Source: Amycolatopsis regifaucium (lineage in GTDB: Bacteria; Actinomycetota; Actinomycetes; Mycobacteriales; Pseudonocardiaceae). From it: DNA of 64,000 bases. The DNA lies in assembly GCF_001613935.1 (NCBI RefSeq), contig NZ_LQCI01000052.1:147651-211650 (forward strand), in the 5' to 3' direction. This document shows positions 24,101-33,354 of the stretch, piece by piece (positions within the stretch are counted from its first letter, which is position 1; every line of letters begins with the position of its first letter). Under the pieces are notes generated by a model that was not told where the DNA came from, searched no databases, and was given only the letters and a program-made list of their open reading frames with translations. The position numbers and the translations under genes were made by a program.

Positions 24101-26451
24101 CAGTCACCGAACCGGACGGCCTGGCGCAGGTGGGAGGCCCAGTACGCGGGATCGGTGGCCTGGGCGTCGGTGATCCAGTCGCCGGTGACGTTCGACAGGA
24201 ACGGCAGCGCGGGCGCGGTGCGGGCGACGGCCGCGACGGCCTCGGTGAACCCGGCGAGGATCGGGTCCATCATCGGCGAGTGGAACGCGTGCGAGGTCAC
24301 CAGCTCGCGGCACTGCACGCCGCTGGCCTTGAGCGTCGCCGCGAAGTCCGCGATCGCGTCCGACGGCCCGGCCACGACGCACGTGCCGGGCCCGTTCACC
24401 CCGGAGATCGCGAGCGTGCCCGGCAGCCGTGTGGCGACGCTCTCCTCGTCGAGCTGGACGGCCAGCATCGCCCCGGCGGGCATCGACTGCATCAGGCGGC
24501 CGCGCGTGGCGACCAGGTTCAGCGCGTCCGGCAGGGTGAAGACCCCGGCGACGGTCGCGGCGACGTACTCGCCGACCGAGTGCCCGATCATCGCCGCGGG
24601 CCGCACACCCCAGCTCTGCCACAGTTTCGCCAGCGCGTACTCGACGACGAACAGCGCGGGCTGGGTCACGCGGGTCTCCCGCAGCGCCTGCTCACCGCCG
24701 GGCCGGAAGATCAGCTCGCGCAGCTCCGGCAGTTCGGATTCGAGCAGCCGCAGGCATTCGTCGACGGCCGCGGCGAACACCGGCTCGGCCCGGTACAGCT
24801 CGGCGCCCATCCCGGCGTATTGGGAACCCTGCCCGGGAAAGAGGAACGCCACGTTCGTCTCTCCGGCCTGTCCGGACATCAGGCGCCGGGGGTCCCGCAG
24901 CCCATCGACCGCGTCTTCCAGGTCACGGGCGACGACGACCGCGCGGTGCGGGTACTCGGTGCGCCCGGCGGCCAGGGTGTGGGCCACGTCGGCGAGATCG
25001 AGGTCGACGTCCCCGGCCAGCCGCTCGGCCAGCCGGTCGACCGCGGCCGAGAGCGCTTCCGCGGTGTTGGCCGACACCCGCAGCAGGTGCGCCGGGTGCG
25101 GCGTCCGGTGCCGCTCGAGAACCGGCGCCTCCTCCAGCACGACGTGCGCGTTGGTACCGCCGACGCCGAACGAGCTGACGCCCGCCCGCCGCGGCACCCG
25201 GTCCGCCTCCCACTTCGTCACCCCGCGCGCGGGGTAGAACGGGGTCGCCGGGAAGTCGATGCCCGGGTTGGGTTCGTCGTAGTTGATGGTCGGCGGGATC
25301 AGCCCGTGCTCCATGACGAGCACGGCCTTGATCAGTGAGACCACACCCGCCGCCTGCGACAGGTGGCCGATGTTGGACTTCACCGAGCCGATCGCGCACC
25401 AGCCGGTGTCCGCGACCCCGTTCCCGTACACAGTGGACAGTGCGGTGATCTCCATCGGGTCGCCCAGCGCGGTGCCGGTGCCGTGCGCTTCGACGTAGCC
25501 GATGGTGCGCGGATCGACACCGGCCATGCCGACGGCCTGCGCGATCGCCTCGGTCTGCCCGGACACACTGGGCGCGGAGAAGCCGACCTTGGTGGCGCCG
25601 TCGTTGTTGATCGCGTTGCCCAGCACGACACCCCGGATGTGGTCGCCGTCCTCGATCGCCTGCGACAGCCGCTTCACCAGCACGACCCCGGCGCCGCTGC
25701 TCCATACCGTGCCGTTGGCACCGGCGTCGAACGCGCGCACGTGGCCGTCGGGCGAGGTGAAGCCCTCGACGCCCAGGTAGCCGATGCCGTGCGGCATCTC
25801 CAGGTTCACCCCGCCGGCCAGCGCCATGTCGCATTCCCCGTTGCGCAGCGCCTCACAGGCCAGGTGCACCGCGACCAGGGACGTCGAGCAGGCGGTGAAC
25901 ACCGCGAGGCTGGGGCCGCGCAGGTCGAGCTTGTACGACACCGAGGTCGTCAGGTAGCTCGGCTGATTGCCGGTCGAGATGCCGATACCACCGTGCTGCG
26001 AGGCCATGATGCGCTCGTTGCGCAGCAGGTTCTCCTTCAGGTAACCGGTGCCACCGGACCCGCCATACACGCCGATCGCGCCGTCGAAACGGGCCGGGTC
26101 GTAGCCCGCGTCGGTCAGCGCGGCGTGACACGACTGGAGGAACAACCGATGCTGCGGGTCGGTGATCTCGGCCTCGCGGCTGGTCATGCCGAACAGCTCG
26201 GCGTCGAACTCGTCGAAGCCGTCGACCACGGCGGTCGCGTTCACCCAGCTCGGATCGTCCACAGTGGCCTCTTCGGCGCCGCGGGCGATCATCTCCTCGC
26301 GGGTGGCGGGCACGATCGACTCGACACCGTCGACGAGGTTGCGCCAGAACTGCCGCGCGTCGCGGGCGCCGGGCACGCGCACGTCCAAGCCGACGATCGC
26401 GATCGGTTCGGCTCCGGGATCGCCGGCGCCGGTTTCGGGAAGGTGGGTCAC
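21127..26451 (-). CDS. type I PKS module KS-AT-KR-DH-ACP
   Basis: This 1774-residue polyketide synthase starts at GTG 26451 with GGAG seven bases ahead. The domains, read in order, are KS (TACSTSL, Cys near 187; EAHGTGT; NIGHL), AT (GHSVGE near 625; HAFHSP, which suits malonyl-CoA), KR (GGTGGIGI near 1117 and SSITAVIGGIGQVDYCAANN), a dehydratase-like domain (HRIAGVPVVP near 1357 with the HxxxGxxxxP motif; HPALLD near 1515) and ACP (LGGNSLVA, Ser near 1708). The KR comes before the DH, the reverse of most cis-AT modules. If all act, the module adds an unsaturated two-carbon unit. A malonyl reading of the AT is tentative. The C-terminal region IPKLER may dock to the next protein. Confidence 0.9.
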   Translation of the reverse strand: MTHLPETGAGDPGAEPIAIVGLDVRVPGARDARQFWRNLVDGVESIVPATREEMIARGAEEATVDDPSWVNATAVVDGFDEFDAELFGMTSREAEITDPQHRLFLQSCHAALTDAGYDPARFDGAIGVYGGSGGTGYLKENLLRNERIMASQHGGIGISTGNQPSYLTTSVSYKLDLRGPSLAVFTACSTSLVAVHLACEALRNGECDMALAGGVNLEMPHGIGYLGVEGFTSPDGHVRAFDAGANGTVWSSGAGVVLVKRLSQAIEDGDHIRGVVLGNAINNDGATKVGFSAPSVSGQTEAIAQAVGMAGVDPRTIGYVEAHGTGTALGDPMEITALSTVYGNGVADTGWCAIGSVKSNIGHLSQAAGVVSLIKAVLVMEHGLIPPTINYDEPNPGIDFPATPFYPARGVTKWEADRVPRRAGVSSFGVGGTNAHVVLEEAPVLERHRTPHPAHLLRVSANTAEALSAAVDRLAERLAGDVDLDLADVAHTLAAGRTEYPHRAVVVARDLEDAVDGLRDPRRLMSGQAGETNVAFLFPGQGSQYAGMGAELYRAEPVFAAAVDECLRLLESELPELRELIFRPGGEQALRETRVTQPALFVVEYALAKLWQSWGVRPAAMIGHSVGEYVAATVAGVFTLPDALNLVATRGRLMQSMPAGAMLAVQLDEESVATRLPGTLAISGVNGPGTCVVAGPSDAIADFAATLKASGVQCRELVTSHAFHSPMMDPILAGFTEAVAAVARTAPALPFLSNVTGDWITDAQATDPAYWASHLRQAVRFGDCVKNLFARGGRWALVECGPGHQLSGLARGQVPKGMPAPQPSLPGRTERIGDVETLYGAAGLLWTNGVALQTRMFGAPGHRVPLPGYPYARKRYWVDPDPVTATQPARRSGPLPLSEWFAVPVWRQAEPDLRREPFAHALVFAADDVLPGLLRDADVTVTEVRPGEGFAATETGFTVRPGVREDYDALVAALPTRPERVVHAWTLAGDERGMAAQDLGFFSLLNLVQAWGEPVRIDVLSTGTADVTGTDLTRPEHATLAGIARVVPLEVAGTVVRRIDVDRPQDAVAELFRPADAAAEVALRAGRRWVLEHTQIELPPAAEPVLRDGGRYLITGGTGGIGITLAEDLARRVRAKLVLLARTGLPPRAEWDAHLAAHGGTDRAGRTMLAVRRMEAAGAVVHVVAADVTDAARLREVRELAEREFGGLDGIVHAAGMPGGGVAEVKERAAAEAVLVPKIAGTLALAEAFADLPMDFVALCSSITAVIGGIGQVDYCAANNFLDAYARGGHGWRARLVSHAWGGWDEVGMAAEVAAPTTIRAARSRSLGPVEHPVLTTRTEDGAHGLVSAATHWLLDEHRIAGVPVVPGTGHLETVRAAVAAALPKPGDGHVVELRDVAFLEPFGVPDGSTAEYRVEFDGDDFTVTSHIAGASRTHVRGSAGWVAAGTTSTVDIEAVTGRTEPIDDGHGFGTGRTSMVTFGPRWAALREHRIGAQEELATITAPEAAADDIGAWGLHPALLDIATAFGRGRGSGTYLPMSYGRIVVHDALPASFRSHLRYRDSGGDQVVAADLSLCDETGRVLVAIEDFVLRQVDQDAVGGGLTSASTVSTVSTVDKTSTGIRPVDGAEAFVRALAPGLGGQVVITTLPVRELIERRVSAEELDEPGEAPVKVSEDDYVAPRTDLEAEIARQWTELLGVEKIGVHDDFFALGGNSLVAIQLIAQVRKATGTRLAMKTLFEASTVATLVERIEELRADKAEAPAEAARTTIPKLER

Positions 26452-26461
26452 GGTGGTGCTC

Positions 26462-29400
26462 CTATCCGAGGCCGGCCGGGCCGGCGGTGCTACGGGGTCT
26501 TCTGGTCTGGGTGCGGGCGCGGCGGGCGGCGACGCGTTCGGCGGCGCGGGCCAGCTCCGGGCCCGCGGTGCCGCCGGAGTGCAGGTGCGCGGCGAGGGCG
26601 CGGACGGTGGGATGGCTGAACAGGTCGACCATCGGGATCCGGCGGCCGAGCCGGGCGGTGACCTGGGCGTGCACCCGGGCCAGCGCGAGCGAATGCCCGC
26701 CGACGTCGAAGAAGTTGTCGGTGTGCCCGACTTCGGCGACGCCGAGGATGTCGCACCAGGCACGCGCGATCACGGCCTCGGTCGCGGCGAGCGCCGCCGG
26801 ATCCGCGACCGCCGCCGGTGGCCGTGCCGGGGCACGGGTCATCGCGGCGGGCGCGGCGGTGCGGACGCCTGCCCGCGGCAGCTCCGGCGCGCTCGTCCCG
26901 ACCGGCGCGTCCGGCGCCGCGGCGAGCACGTCGAGCAGGGCGACGTAGTCCTCGGCGAGCCCGGCCATCCGGGCCTGGTCGAACAGGTCCGGGTTGTACA
27001 GCAGCTCGACGCCGTCGTCGTGGACGTACACCGTGAGGTCGAACGGCGATCCCGGCTTGTCCACCGGCAGCCACGCCGAGGCCACGCCGGGCAGGTCCAG
27101 CCGCGGCTCGGTGAAGTTCAGGACGTTGAACATCACCTGCACGAGCGGCGCGTACGCGGGATCACGGGGCACGCCGAGCGCCTCGACGAGCCGCTCGACC
27201 GGCGCGGCCGGATGCGCGGTCGCGGCGAGGAGTTCCGCGGCGCCACCACGGACGTGCGTCGCGAAGTCCGCCGCGTCGTCGGCCCGCAGCCGCACCGGCA
27301 CGATGTCCACGAAGAACCCCGCGACCTGTTGGAACTCGGCGAGCTGCCGGTCCGCGACGACCGTGGCGACCAGGTGATCGGCCGCGCCGGTGAGCCGCCG
27401 CAACAGCTGGCCGAACGCGGCGAGCAGCACCCCGGCACGCGTCGCGCCGGTGCGGGCGGCCAGTGCCCGGACCGAATCGGCGGTGCCGTCCGGAAAGGAC
27501 TGACGCAGGCTCGCGCCCCGGTAGGTCTGCACGGCCGGGCGCGGCCGGTCCCGCGGCAGGTCCACTGTGGTCGGTGCACCCGCGAGATGTCCGGTCCACC
27601 AGGCGACGTCCACGGCCTCCCGGCGTTCGTCGCGCCCGGCCCGCCACACCGCGTAGTCCGCATAGGACGCCACCGGCGGCGGCAGCGGCTCACCACGGTA
27701 GGCCGCCGACAGGTCAGCACAGAGCAGCTCCTGCGACCAGCCGTCGAACACCGCGTGATGCAGCGTGAGGCCGAGTACGTGCTCGGTCTCACCGAGCCGG
27801 TAGAGCCGCACGCGCCAGGGAGCATCGCGGTCGAGGTGCACCGGCGTCGCGACGTCGGCGGCCAGCCGGGACCGCAACCCCTCCTCGGTCACCGGCGCCA
27901 CCGACAGCGGAACTTCCGCGGGCGGCAGGCGATCCGCCAGCGGCGCGCCGTCGACGGCCCGGATCCGCCACCGGAGCACGTCGTGCCGCTCGGTGACCGC
28001 GCGCAACGCGTGGCGCAGCGCGTCCACGTCGAGTACGCCGGTCAACCGGAACGCCATCGCGATGTTGTACGGCGCGGCGTCCGGAGCGAGCTGGTCGAGG
28101 AACCACAAACGCCGTTGCGGCGGGGACAGCGCGGGCGCGTGCCCGGTGGTCAGGCCCGGTCCGGTCAGCGGCGGCGCGGCCGCGACCCGCCGGGTGAGCC
28201 CGTCGAGCGTGCCGCCTGCGAACACGTCGTCGGTGGCGATGTCCGCGGCCAGTTCCGCCCGCAGTGCCGCGACCAGCCGCATCGCGGCGATCGAGTTCCC
28301 ACCCGAGGCCAGGAAATCCGGCCCCGCGCCGTCACCGAGCACCCGCCGCCAGATGGCCGCGACCGCGCGTTCGGCCGGGGTGTCCAGCGGGCCGAGGTCC
28401 GCCCGTGCTCCCGCCAGGACCGCTTCGGCCAGATCGCGCAGGGCTGGCCGGTCGATCTTGCCGGTGACCGGGTTGACCGGCAGGCGGTCGAGCACCCGGA
28501 CCGCGGCGGGGCGCATCGCCGCGGTGAGCCGGTCCCGGCCGAGTTCGTCCACATCGGACGGTGCGGACGCCGGTGTCAGGAAGGCCACCAGCCGGGTTCC
28601 GCCCGGTCCGGGGACGGCCGCCACGGCGGCGGTGTCGACGTCCGGGTGAGCCGTGAGCGCGGCCTCCACCTCGCCCAGCTCGATCCGCTGGCCGCGGACC
28701 TTCACCTGCCGGTCGGCGCGGCCGGCGAACTCGAGACGGCCGTCGGGCAGCTCACGGGCCAGGTCGCCGGTGCGGTAAAGCCGTTCACCCGGGGTGGCCG
28801 GGTCGTCGACGAACTTCGCGGCGGTCAGCTCCAGGCTGCCCAGATAACCGAGCGCGAGGCCAGGCCCGCCGATGAGCAGCTCGCCGACCTCGCCGGGCGC
28901 GACCGGCCGGAGCCCGGCGTCCACGACGTAAGCCCGGTGGTTCGGCGTCGGACGGCCGAGCGGCAGCGGGTCGGCGGGGATGCCGGTCACTTCGTCGGTG
29001 AGGACCACCACGGTGGTCTCGGTCGGGCCGTAGGCGTTGAAGAACCGCCGTCCCGGCAGCCAGCGCGCGGCGAGTTCCGCGGGCACCGGCTCGCCACCGC
29101 AGGCGATGACGCGCCAGCCAGGGACGGCCGCGGGGTCCAGCATGGACAGCAGCGTCGGCGTGACGAAGCCCCACTCGACGTCGTGCTCGACGAGGAACCG
29201 CCGCAGCCGTTCGGGATCGGCCCGGTCGGCGGTACCGGCGAGCTGGACCGATCCGCCGTGCGCCAACGGGACGAACACGTCCATGGTGAAGGCGTCGAAG
29301 GCGAGGGAGGAGATGCCGAGCGCCCGGGCGCCGGGCCGGATCCCGAGGGCGGCGGCGAACCCGGTGACGAACGCGACCACGTTGCGGTGAGTGGTCAGCA

Positions 29401-29920
29401 CGCCCTTGGGGCGACCGGTGGAGCCGGAGGTGTAAAGGAGGTGGACGAGGTCGTCCGGCCCGGCGGGGCACTCGGCCGGCCCGTCCGCGGGCCGGGGCAC
29501 GTCAAGCGCCTCGATGCCTTCCCTGGCACCGAATTCGGCCCGGGCGCGATCACCGACGACGAGGGAGACCTCGGCGTCCGCGGCGATTTCGGCGAGCCGC
29601 GCCTTCGGGCCGCCGGGTTCGAGGGGCACGTAGGCGGCCCCGGACAGCAGCACCCCCACGACGGCCGAGATCAGCTCCGGCCGCCGGTCGGCGCAGACGC
29701 CGACGCGGGCACCGGGACCGGCGCCGCGAGCCCGCAGCAGCCGGGCGACGCCGGTCGCCGACGCGACCAGTTCGCGGTAGGTGAGCCGGGCCTCGCCCTG
29801 GCGGACGGCGACGGCGTCCGGGGTGCGCGCGGCCTGGTCGAGGATCAGCGCGGTGAGCGTGGTGTCCGGAGAGGACAGTGGCGGGCCGTGGCCGCCCGCG
29901 ACGGGCAAGGTGTCGGTCAC
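26462..29920 (-). CDS. NRPS A-PCP-C-PCP
   Basis: This 1152-residue protein has an unusual order. The adenylation domain (about 25-520) has YTSGSTG near 163. Carrier one has SGGNSIAA (Ser near 540), followed by a condensation domain (about 600-1020) with intact HHAVFDG near 723. Carrier two has GGHSLAL (Ser near 1075) and no adenylation domain of its own. The hand-read A code DAMFAGAVVK keeps the alpha-amino Asp but matches no substrate I can name; an aliphatic or aromatic side chain is possible. The second carrier must be loaded in trans or serve as a transfer station to the PKS. GTG 29920 overlaps the upstream stop; ten bases separate it from the PKS start. Confidence 0.9.
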   Translation of the reverse strand: MTDTLPVAGGHGPPLSSPDTTLTALILDQAARTPDAVAVRQGEARLTYRELVASATGVARLLRARGAGPGARVGVCADRRPELISAVVGVLLSGAAYVPLEPGGPKARLAEIAADAEVSLVVGDRARAEFGAREGIEALDVPRPADGPAECPAGPDDLVHLLYTSGSTGRPKGVLTTHRNVVAFVTGFAAALGIRPGARALGISSLAFDAFTMDVFVPLAHGGSVQLAGTADRADPERLRRFLVEHDVEWGFVTPTLLSMLDPAAVPGWRVIACGGEPVPAELAARWLPGRRFFNAYGPTETTVVVLTDEVTGIPADPLPLGRPTPNHRAYVVDAGLRPVAPGEVGELLIGGPGLALGYLGSLELTAAKFVDDPATPGERLYRTGDLARELPDGRLEFAGRADRQVKVRGQRIELGEVEAALTAHPDVDTAAVAAVPGPGGTRLVAFLTPASAPSDVDELGRDRLTAAMRPAAVRVLDRLPVNPVTGKIDRPALRDLAEAVLAGARADLGPLDTPAERAVAAIWRRVLGDGAGPDFLASGGNSIAAMRLVAALRAELAADIATDDVFAGGTLDGLTRRVAAAPPLTGPGLTTGHAPALSPPQRRLWFLDQLAPDAAPYNIAMAFRLTGVLDVDALRHALRAVTERHDVLRWRIRAVDGAPLADRLPPAEVPLSVAPVTEEGLRSRLAADVATPVHLDRDAPWRVRLYRLGETEHVLGLTLHHAVFDGWSQELLCADLSAAYRGEPLPPPVASYADYAVWRAGRDERREAVDVAWWTGHLAGAPTTVDLPRDRPRPAVQTYRGASLRQSFPDGTADSVRALAARTGATRAGVLLAAFGQLLRRLTGAADHLVATVVADRQLAEFQQVAGFFVDIVPVRLRADDAADFATHVRGGAAELLAATAHPAAPVERLVEALGVPRDPAYAPLVQVMFNVLNFTEPRLDLPGVASAWLPVDKPGSPFDLTVYVHDDGVELLYNPDLFDQARMAGLAEDYVALLDVLAAAPDAPVGTSAPELPRAGVRTAAPAAMTRAPARPPAAVADPAALAATEAVIARAWCDILGVAEVGHTDNFFDVGGHSLALARVHAQVTARLGRRIPMVDLFSHPTVRALAAHLHSGGTAGPELARAAERVAARRARTQTRRPRSTAGPAGLG

Positions 29921-32900
29921 CGAGGGCTCCCCTGGTCGGATGTGTGATGAGGCGGTGGGTCGATCCAGTGCCGCTCCCGCTGGAACGGGTAACCCGGCAA
30001 CGGGACGCGGCCCGGTTCACCGCCCGCGAACCGGGCGGCCCACTCGACGTCGCCGCCCCCGGTCCACTGGACAGCCAGGTCCCGCTCCGGCCCGGCCGGG
30101 CCTTCGACGTCGGTTCCGTTCGCCAGCACCGCGTCGAGCGCGGTGACCGCCGACGTGACCGAGTCCGCCACCACGGCGGCCCGGTGTCCGAACGTCCGTC
30201 GGGCCGAAAGCGTGTACGCCGCGTCCCCGAGGTCCGGCGCGTCGGTGGCGAGCCGCTCGCGCAGCCGGGCCACCGCTTCGCGCAACACCTTCGCGTCACG
30301 CGCGGACACCGGCAGCACGAACGGACCGCTCGCCGCCTGCCGTGGCGGGAGAGCCGGGGCCTCCGCCACGATCATGTGCACGTTCGTGCCGCCCATGCCG
30401 AACGAGCTGACCCCGGCCACCCGCCGGTCGCGGGCGGGCCAGTCGGCGGCCTTCGCCGGCACGTACCAGGGGCCGCCCGCCAGGTCGACCTCCGGGTGCG
30501 GGGCCGTGAAGTGCAGGCTCGGCGGGATGACGCCGTGCCGCACGGACAGCACGGCCTTGATCAGCCCGGCGATGCCCGCCGCCGCGTCGAGGTGCCCGAT
30601 GTTCGTCTTCACCGAGCCCAGGGCGCACGTCTCCGGCGACGCGTCCCGGTAGACGCGGTTGAGCGCGGCGACCTCGATCGCGTCACCGAGCGGGGTGCCG
30701 CTGCCATGGGCTTCCAGCAGCGCGACCTCGTCCGGGGTGACCTCCGCGATGGCCAACGCCTCGGCCACCGCGGCCGCCTGACCGGCCGGTCCCGGCACGG
30801 CGTAGCCCGCGCGGTCCGGGCCGTCGTTTGTGATCGCCCAGCCGGGTAGCACGGCGTAGACGTGGTCGCGGTCGGCGAGCGCGTCCGCCAGCCGCCGCAG
30901 CACGACCACCCCGGCGCCCGAACTGAACCCGGCGCCCGCCGCGGCGACGTCGAACGCGCGGCACCGGCCGTCCGGCGAGACGAGCCCGCCGCCGCGGTAC
31001 CGAGGCCACGTCACGTTCGCCCCGCCGGCCAGCGCGACGTCGCACCGGTAGTCCGCGAGGCTCTGCGCCGCCAGCGCCACGGCCGCGAGCGAGCTGGAGC
31101 ACGCGCTCTGCACGGCCACCGCGGGGCCGGTCAGCCCGAGCCGGTAGGCGACCTGGCCGGGCAGGTGGTCGGTGAGCTGGCGACCGGTCAGCCGCCCCTC
31201 CCAGTCGTCCGGGTCGACGTCGCCGGTCACCGCCGGGTTGCCGAACAGGTGGAACAGGAAGTAACGGTTCACCGAGGCGGCCGTGAACACCCCGACCGGC
31301 CCGGTCTCGGTGGCGGGGTCACGTCCCGCGTCCTCGAGGGCCCGCCACGCCGTTTCGAGGAACAGCCGGTGCTGCGGGTCGGTCCGCGCGGCCTCGTCGG
31401 CGGTGAGCCCGAAGAACCCGGCGTCGAACTCCTCGACACCCTCGATCCGGCCACCCGCCCGCACGTACGCCGGGTCGGCACGCAGGCCCGGCCCGATGCC
31501 CAGCGCCGCCAGCTCGTCGTCGGCGTAGTCGTGGATCGAGTCGGCACCCGCGCACAGGTTCCACCAGAACGAGGCGGCGTCCGGCGCGCCGGGGAACCGG
31601 CAGGCCAGCCCGACGACGGCGATGAGATCCCCGGCCGGCTCCTCCGCGGCGACCGTTGGCTGAATGTCCGAAGTGGACTCCGTGAGCCAGGCCGCCTGTC
31701 CGGCGATCGTCGTGCGCTCGAACAGGGCGAGCAGCGGGACGTCCCTCTCGAACTCGTCGGCCAGCCGCACCTGTACCCGGCCGAGCCGCAGCGAGTCACC
31801 GCCCGCGTCGAAGAACGCCTCGGTACGCCCGACCCGGTCGCGGCCCAGCACCGCGCACCAGATCCGGTGCACGCGTTCCTCGGCCGGGGTCAGCCGCTCG
31901 GCCGGACCGGTCGAGGCCGTCCGCGGGTCCGGCAGCGCTCGTTCGTCGAGTTTTCCGGTGACGGTCAAGGGGAACTCGTCCAGCACCGCGACGGCCGCGG
32001 GTACCGAGTAGCCGGGCAGGACGTCCGCCAGCGCGGCCCGCAGCGCCCGGCCGTCCGGCCGTGAGCCGGCCGTGGTCACGTAGGCGAGCAGGTCACCGGC
32101 ACGCACGATCGCGCGGGCTTCGGCGACGCCGGGCTGTTCGGCGAGCCGGGTCTCGATCTCGGTCAGCTCCACCCGGAAGCCGCGGACCTTGACCTGCCGG
32201 TCGAGGCGACCGAGACACACGAGGTTCCCGTCCGGCAGCAGCCTGCCGAGGTCGCCGGTCCGGTAGCGACGGCCGCCGTCGGTCGTCACCCCGAACGCCG
32301 GGCTGGGCTGGTCGAGGTAGCCGTCGACGAGATGGCTTCCGCGCACTTCGAGTTCGCCGCTGTCCAGCACGGTGAGGGCGAACCCGGGCAGCGCGCGCCC
32401 GATCGGCAACGGCCCGTCGACGTCGGGATCCAGCTCGGCGGCGGTCGTGCGGTACTGGGCGGCGAAAGTCACCTCGGTGGCGCCGTAGCCGTTGACGAAC
32501 ACGCACCCCGGCGCGAACCGGCCGCGGCGGACGTCGGCGTGGGTCGCTTGCTCGCCGCCGAGCAGCACGGTGCGCACGGACGGGAGGCCGGTCTCGCCGA
32601 GGACGTCGAGCAGGTGCCGATAGACCGTGGGCGTCGAGTGGTAGACGGTCACCTCGTGCCGGGCCAGCTCGCGCGCGGCATGGGCGAGGCCGTGCGCGCG
32701 CAGGTCGACCGGCACGAGTGCGGCGCCGGTGAGCAGTGCCGGGTAGAGGTCGGGGATCGCCGCGTCGAAGCCGAACGACGCGAGCAGGCTGAGCCGGTCG
32801 GCGGCGGTGATGCCGAGCGCGGCGATCTGGTTGTCGACGACGTGCAGGAGGTTGCGGTGGGTCTGCGCGACGGCCTTCGGCCTGCCGGTGGACCCGGAGG

Positions 32901-33354
32901 TGAACAGCACGTACGCCGGACTGTCCGGATCGGTTTCGGGCACCGGGAGCGGCGCGGTCTCCGTGCCAGGGTGCACGAGCCGCGCGGATCCCGTGCGGCA
33001 CAAGAACTCTGCCAGCTCGACGTACTCGGGATCGGCGAGTACGGCGGTCACCCGCGCTGCCGCGAGCTGGTACTCCAGGCGCTCCCGGGGGAAGGTCGGG
33101 TCCAGCGGGACGTAGGTGCAGCCCGCGGCGAGGGTGCCGAAGAGCGCCGCGATCGTGGCGCTGCCGTGCCCGGTGACGAGCCCGACCCGCTCCCCCGGCT
33201 GGACACCGGCGTCGCGCAACCTCAGCGCGCGGCCGCCCGCGAGCCCGGCGAGCCGGGCGTAGGAGAGGCCGGTGCCGTCCTCGAAGACCGCGATCCGGTC
33301 GGGCGATCGCCGGACGTGTCCGTCGAATCGGCCGACGCAGCCGGATTGGGTCAT
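29917..33354 (-). CDS. hybrid A-PCP-KS loading protein, no AT
   Basis: This 1145-residue first enzyme of the line has an adenylation domain (about 1-480; FTSGSTG near 151) and a carrier (DAGGDSLRLG, Ser near 520). A ketosynthase (about 575-1010) has the full triad: SACSSSL with Cys near 750, EAHGSGT and NIGHL. After the KS there is only the linker normally found around an AT (VPLPGYPFQRERHWI at the C-terminus), but no AT, KR or ACP. The hand-read code DAPHLGGFAK is not one I can assign. No condensation domain precedes the A domain, so this is the loading module. ATG 33354 lies in the stop of a 21-codon leader; no good ribosome site precedes it, which suggests coupled translation. Confidence 0.88.
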   Translation of the reverse strand: MTQSGCVGRFDGHVRRSPDRIAVFEDGTGLSYARLAGLAGGRALRLRDAGVQPGERVGLVTGHGSATIAALFGTLAAGCTYVPLDPTFPRERLEYQLAAARVTAVLADPEYVELAEFLCRTGSARLVHPGTETAPLPVPETDPDSPAYVLFTSGSTGRPKAVAQTHRNLLHVVDNQIAALGITAADRLSLLASFGFDAAIPDLYPALLTGAALVPVDLRAHGLAHAARELARHEVTVYHSTPTVYRHLLDVLGETGLPSVRTVLLGGEQATHADVRRGRFAPGCVFVNGYGATEVTFAAQYRTTAAELDPDVDGPLPIGRALPGFALTVLDSGELEVRGSHLVDGYLDQPSPAFGVTTDGGRRYRTGDLGRLLPDGNLVCLGRLDRQVKVRGFRVELTEIETRLAEQPGVAEARAIVRAGDLLAYVTTAGSRPDGRALRAALADVLPGYSVPAAVAVLDEFPLTVTGKLDERALPDPRTASTGPAERLTPAEERVHRIWCAVLGRDRVGRTEAFFDAGGDSLRLGRVQVRLADEFERDVPLLALFERTTIAGQAAWLTESTSDIQPTVAAEEPAGDLIAVVGLACRFPGAPDAASFWWNLCAGADSIHDYADDELAALGIGPGLRADPAYVRAGGRIEGVEEFDAGFFGLTADEAARTDPQHRLFLETAWRALEDAGRDPATETGPVGVFTAASVNRYFLFHLFGNPAVTGDVDPDDWEGRLTGRQLTDHLPGQVAYRLGLTGPAVAVQSACSSSLAAVALAAQSLADYRCDVALAGGANVTWPRYRGGGLVSPDGRCRAFDVAAAGAGFSSGAGVVVLRRLADALADRDHVYAVLPGWAITNDGPDRAGYAVPGPAGQAAAVAEALAIAEVTPDEVALLEAHGSGTPLGDAIEVAALNRVYRDASPETCALGSVKTNIGHLDAAAGIAGLIKAVLSVRHGVIPPSLHFTAPHPEVDLAGGPWYVPAKAADWPARDRRVAGVSSFGMGGTNVHMIVAEAPALPPRQAASGPFVLPVSARDAKVLREAVARLRERLATDAPDLGDAAYTLSARRTFGHRAAVVADSVTSAVTALDAVLANGTDVEGPAGPERDLAVQWTGGGDVEWAARFAGGEPGRVPLPGYPFQRERHWIDPPPHHTSDQGSPR

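Noticed and set aside
20506-25338. 1610-residue plus-strand frame opposite the PKS
   Set aside because: Antisense shadow spanning two unrelated genes and the gap between them.
26452-26763. N-terminal extension of the PKS reading frame
   Set aside because: It would overlap the end of the upstream NRPS in another frame and is low-complexity Ser/Pro/Arg; GTG 26451 has a ribosome site and precedes the KS.
26162-29947. 1261-residue plus-strand frame opposite the A-PCP-C-PCP gene
   Set aside because: Antisense shadow; codon and residue use unlike a protein.
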